This document shows positions 61,135-64,000 of a stretch of 64,000 bases of DNA, one piece after another. Source of the stretch: Candidatus Methylomirabilota bacterium (lineage in GTDB: Bacteria; Methylomirabilota; Methylomirabilia; Rokubacteriales; CSP1-6). The stretch's first letter is position 1; each line of letters begins with the position of its first letter. The DNA lies in the NCBI GenBank assembly GCA_035764725.1, contig DASTYT010000019.1, positions 1-64,000 on the forward strand, read 5' to 3'. Both the position numbers and the translations under genes were made by a program. The notes beneath the pieces were generated by a model. It worked only from the letters and a program-made list of their open reading frames with translations. It made no database searches and was not told the DNA's origin.

Positions 61135-62043
61135 ATGGCCAAAGGGGAGCGGAAGCAGCGGATCAAGACCGCGCGCAAGCTCGCCAAGCCCTTCCGGGTG
61201 ACCGACGACAACTTCCGCCTCAAGGACTACGACCCCGGCGAGACCCTCGGCTTCTCGTCGGAGGACAAGCCGAAGGCGAAGGAGGCGCTGGCCCTCGGGG
61301 TGGAGCTGCTCGCCGAGCTCCAGGACATGCTCTACGCCCAGGACCGCTACGCCCTGCTTCTCATCTTCCAGGCCATGGACGCGGCGGGCAAGGATGGCGC
61401 GATCAAGCACGTGATGTCCGGCGTCAACCCCCAGGGCTGCCAGGTCTACTCGTTCAAGGCGCCCTCGTCCGAGGACCTCGACCACGATTTCCTCTGGCGC
61501 TGCATGCGCTGCCTGCCCGAGCGTGGCCGCATCGGCATCTTCAACCGGAGCTACTACGAGGAGACGCTGGTCGTCCGCGTGCACAAGGAGCTGCTGGACA
61601 AGCAGCACCTGCCGCCCGCGCTGGTCACCAAGGACATCTGGGACGAGCGCTTCAAGGACATCCGCGCCTTCGAGCGCTACTTGACTCGCAACGGGGTGAT
61701 CGTCCGAAAGTTCTTCCTCAACGTCTCCAAGAAGGAGCAGCGCAAGCGCTTCCTCAGCCGAATCGAGGAGCCCGAAAAGAACTGGAAATTCTCCGCGAGC
61801 GACATCGAGGAGCGCGGGCACTGGGACGACTACATGGAGGCCTACGACGACATGATCCGCAACACGGCGACCAAGCGCGCGCCGTGGTACGTCGTCCCTG
61901 CGGACAACAAGTGGTTCACCCGGGTCGTGGTGGCGGCGGCCGTGATCGAGGCGCTGGAGTCGCTCGACCTCGCGTACCCCAAGGTGAGCGACGCCAAACT
62001 CAAGAGTCTGGCCGCGGCCAAGCGGAGCCTCCTCGGCGAGTGA
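61135..62043 (+). CDS. ppk2: Polyphosphate:nucleotide phosphotransferase, PPK2 family
   Basis: 302 residues, single domain. Walker A is 'QAMDAAGKDGAIKHVMSG' near residue 80, 'SSEDLDHDFLWRCMRCLPERG' and 'FNRSYYEETLVVRVH' (Walker B, lid contact) follow, and the lid helix has 'EPEKNWKFSASDIEER'. This is the TIGR03709-like group, which phosphorylates NMP or NDP from polyphosphate. The ATG at 61135 follows aspD by 5 bases, so PPK2 is in the aspartate operon and could recharge nucleotides when respiration is low. Confidence 0.92.
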   Translation: MAKGERKQRIKTARKLAKPFRVTDDNFRLKDYDPGETLGFSSEDKPKAKEALALGVELLAELQDMLYAQDRYALLLIFQAMDAAGKDGAIKHVMSGVNPQGCQVYSFKAPSSEDLDHDFLWRCMRCLPERGRIGIFNRSYYEETLVVRVHKELLDKQHLPPALVTKDIWDERFKDIRAFERYLTRNGVIVRKFFLNVSKKEQRKRFLSRIEEPEKNWKFSASDIEERGHWDDYMEAYDDMIRNTATKRAPWYVVPADNKWFTRVVVAAAVIEALESLDLAYPKVSDAKLKSLAAAKRSLLGE

Positions 62044-62060
62044 GGATGGGAGCTCGGCGG

Positions 62061-63713
62061 TCAGCGCTTCGCGCGAAAGGCGTCCGCGGCCGCGTCGAGG
62101 GAGGGGAACACGGCGTCGGCGCCGATGCGCTCGAGCACTCCCGCCCGATCCAGCATCTCGCGGACCCCGCGGCGCGCGTTGGCGAGGCCAAGCCGGATAC
62201 CCCGGGCCGCCAGCTCGCCGGCGAGGGCCTCCAGCGTGTCCGCGCCGGTGAGATCGACAAGATTGATGGGGCCGCCGTCGAGGACGATCCATCGAGCGTC
62301 GCGATTCGTCTCGGCGAGCTCGATCATCCGCTTCTTGACGTAGCCTGCGTTGAAGAACAGGATCGCGGAGCTGACGCGGTAGACCACGAGGCCGGGCTCG
62401 ACGTGAGCCTCCGGATAGTCTGCGATGTCGTGCCACCCCCCCATGCCCGGCACGCGCCCCAGCACCGCGTCGCGCGGACGCGACGCGCGCTTGACGAGGA
62501 GCAGGAGAGCACAGGCCACCGCGATCAGCACCCCGTCGAGCACGTCCAGCCAGATGACGCCAAACATCGTGAGCACGGCCAAGGCACCCTCGGATCGCCG
62601 TACCCGCCAGATGCGGACGACTTCCGCGCCATCGAAGAGGCCGAGCGCCGCCACGAACAGCACCGCGGCGAGGGCGGCGAGCGGCAGGTAGCGGAGCGGC
62701 TCGGTCAGGAAGAAGAGCACGGCGGCCATGGTGGCGGCCGCGACCAGTCCGACCATCTGCGACTTGCCGCCCATGGCGTCGTTCACCGCGGTGCGCGAGC
62801 CGGCCGCGCTCACCGCAAAGCCCTGCGACACGCCGGCGGCGATCTGGCAGGCGCCGAGCGCGATGAGCTCCTGGTCGGGGTCGAGGTCGTAGCGATGGCG
62901 CGCGGCGAAGCTCCGCGCCGTCACCATCGCGCTGCTGAAGCTCATCAGCGCAACCCCCGCCGCGCTCGCGAGCAGGGTCGGCAGGAGCTCAAGGTCGAAG
63001 CGCGGCCAGCGCAGGTGGGGCAGGCCCGCCGGGAGCGCGCCGACCACCGCAACCCCCCGACGCTCGAGGTCCAGAGCGTAGACGAGAACGATCGCCGCGA
63101 CGACGGCGAGCAGTGGGGCGGGCAGGCGCGGCGACAGACGTCGGCTCACGAGGAGCACGGCGAGCGTCGCCGCGCCCACGCCGAGCGTGGGCCAGTGCGT
63201 CTCGGGCAGCTTCTGGACGAGCTCGATCAGGCGGGGCACCACTCCGTGCGCCTTCATGGAGAAGCCGAACACCTTCCCGATCTGGCCGAGGAAGATGGTG
63301 ATCGCGACCCCATTGAGAAAGCCGACCAGGATCGGCTTGGCAAGGAAGTCCGCGACGAAGCCCAGGCGGAGCAGTCCGGCGCCGATGCAGATCGCCCCGG
63401 TGAGCACGGCCAGGGTCACCGAGAGCGCCACCAGGATCTCGCGGTCGCCGTCTGCCAGCGGCAGCACCGCGGCCCCGACCACCGCGCAGGTGGCGGCGTC
63501 GGGATTCATGATGAGCTGGCGGGAGGTCCCGAACAACGCATAGGCCAGCAGAGGCAGGATGGCCGAGTAGAGACCCACCACCGGCTCGAACCCGATGAGC
63601 TGCGCGTAGGCGATCGCGGTGGGGATGGCGACCGCCGCGACCGAGAGGCCCGCCACCACGTCGAGGAGGAGCCACTCGCGCCGATACCGGAGGAGCTGCC
63701 GGAGCCCGGGCAT
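62061..63713 (-). CDS. SulP family anion transporter with STAS domain
   Basis: About 550 residues. Helix 1 begins 'LLLDVVAGLSVAAVAIPTAIAYAQLIGF' (in two pieces), then 'TSRQLIMNPDAATCAVVG', 'AISA..'-type helices and 'QGFAVSAAGSRTAVNDAMGGKSQMVG' as in bacterial SulP. A C-terminal STAS domain is at about 440-545 ('WIVLDGGPINLVDLTGADTLEAL'). It moves sulfate, bicarbonate or dicarboxylate. The start is ambiguous: ATG 63713, or GTG 63725 or 63749. It is convergent with PPK2, 17 bases apart. Confidence 0.9.
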   Translation of the reverse strand: MPGLRQLLRYRREWLLLDVVAGLSVAAVAIPTAIAYAQLIGFEPVVGLYSAILPLLAYALFGTSRQLIMNPDAATCAVVGAAVLPLADGDREILVALSVTLAVLTGAICIGAGLLRLGFVADFLAKPILVGFLNGVAITIFLGQIGKVFGFSMKAHGVVPRLIELVQKLPETHWPTLGVGAATLAVLLVSRRLSPRLPAPLLAVVAAIVLVYALDLERRGVAVVGALPAGLPHLRWPRFDLELLPTLLASAAGVALMSFSSAMVTARSFAARHRYDLDPDQELIALGACQIAAGVSQGFAVSAAGSRTAVNDAMGGKSQMVGLVAAATMAAVLFFLTEPLRYLPLAALAAVLFVAALGLFDGAEVVRIWRVRRSEGALAVLTMFGVIWLDVLDGVLIAVACALLLLVKRASRPRDAVLGRVPGMGGWHDIADYPEAHVEPGLVVYRVSSAILFFNAGYVKKRMIELAETNRDARWIVLDGGPINLVDLTGADTLEALAGELAARGIRLGLANARRGVREMLDRAGVLERIGADAVFPSLDAAADAFRAKR

Positions 63714-63844
63714 GAACCGGCTCACGCGTCCAGCCTGGACCCTGGTCACCCCCTTGGGAAGTACGACCAAGGTCCAATCGGTGGCGCGATTCGGCGGTAT
63801 GATCGGCCGATGTCGCTCGACGCCGGCCAATCGGGGGCGCCCGC

Positions 63845-64000
63845 GTGCGCACGATAGAGTTCGATCTCATCTCGACCCTCCTCGTGTCGCTCGTGGTGCT
63901 GTTCATCGGTCGCTTCCTCGTGTCCCGGGTGGCCGTGCTCGCGCGGCTGAACATCCCGGCGCCCGTCGTCGGCGGCGGCCTGATGGCGCTGCTCCTGGCC
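63845..64000 (+). CDS. gltS: Sodium/glutamate symporter GltS-like (partial, C-terminus beyond window)
   Basis: 52 codons from GTG 63845 to the window end. 'FDLISTLLVSLVVLFIGRFLV' forms the first helix and 'LARLNIPAPVVGGGLMALLLA' the beginning of the second. The Asn-Ile-Pro-x-Pro-Val-x-Gly-Gly motif is the GltS hallmark. It would take up glutamate with sodium. Its position beside the aspartate/alanine operon fits amino-acid-linked energetics. It is divergent from SulP. The assignment rests on a short stretch. Confidence 0.78.
   Translation, partial: MRTIEFDLISTLLVSLVVLFIGRFLVSRVAVLARLNIPAPVVGGGLMALLLA

Overview
The window is a very GC-rich chromosomal segment (I estimate close to 70% G+C). 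Genes are tightly packed, many stop/start codons overlap by 1-8 bases, and GTG/TTG starts are frequent. Outer-membrane barrels, lipoproteins, Tat-type leaders and a bd-type quinol oxidase point to a diderm, probably soil-dwelling heterotroph. The mix (tandem CaiB, SCP-x thiolase with an OB-fold partner, P450, luciferase-like oxidoreductases, cyclase-AAA-TPR regulator) resembles uncultured Rokubacteria/Methylomirabilota-type or deltaproteobacterial genomes. That placement is inference, because there is no rRNA or ribosomal protein marker here. I see no tRNA, rRNA, CRISPR array or intact insertion sequence.

Layout. 1-4.7 kb: a truncated outer-membrane barrel gene, an intergenic nested inverted repeat, and a large cyclase/ATPase regulator. 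4.7-10.8 kb (minus): an ABC ATPase - FtsX permease - AttH/CrtC lipocalin - SDR - PH-domain - ABM operon. 10.9-15.1 kb (minus): a NERD-like protein, then an operon with two Rid proteins, an M20 amidohydrolase and an MFS exporter. 15.1-18.0 kb: thioesterase, 2-hydroxyacid dehydrogenase, amidase. 18.0-20.7 kb (minus): porin, luciferase-like oxidoreductase and a frameshifted FMN reductase. 20.8-24.3 kb: a DUF6152/DUF6644 pair, a DMT transporter, a second luciferase-like protein and a DUF4239 membrane protein. 24.4-29.2 kb: hydrolase and PhyH dioxygenase, divergent from a sugar-type ABC importer that lacks an ATPase. 29.3-41.3 kb: a long same-strand catabolic block (epoxide hydrolase, haloalkane dehalogenase, double CaiB, P450, thiolase-like/OB-fold, thiolase, rhodanese, SDR, MaoC, nitroreductase, hydrolase).

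41.3-47.9 kb is the most unusual part. It holds a decayed GH13 remnant, a small lipoprotein, and two genes interrupted only by an in-frame TGA exactly where a redox/metal-binding cysteine is expected: a carboxymuconolactone-decarboxylase/AhpD-like gene and a DUF411 (CopG-like) gene. Each TGA is followed at almost the same distance by a foldable hairpin with G in the first two loop positions. I propose both are selenoproteins. A LivK-type binding protein, a CGNR regulator and cytochrome bd genes are interleaved.

48.0-53.4 kb: a three-gene glycoside hydrolase operon (GH63-like, GH13, polytopic membrane protein). 53.7-64.0 kb: an OprD-like porin, then a very large PLP decarboxylase, an AspT aspartate:alanine antiporter and an AspD aspartate decarboxylase, followed by PPK2, a SulP transporter and the start of a GltS-like glutamate symporter. 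The AspT/AspD pair is the known proton-motive decarboxylation cycle; the extra decarboxylase, PPK2 and GltS suggest an amino-acid-linked energy or acid-stress island.
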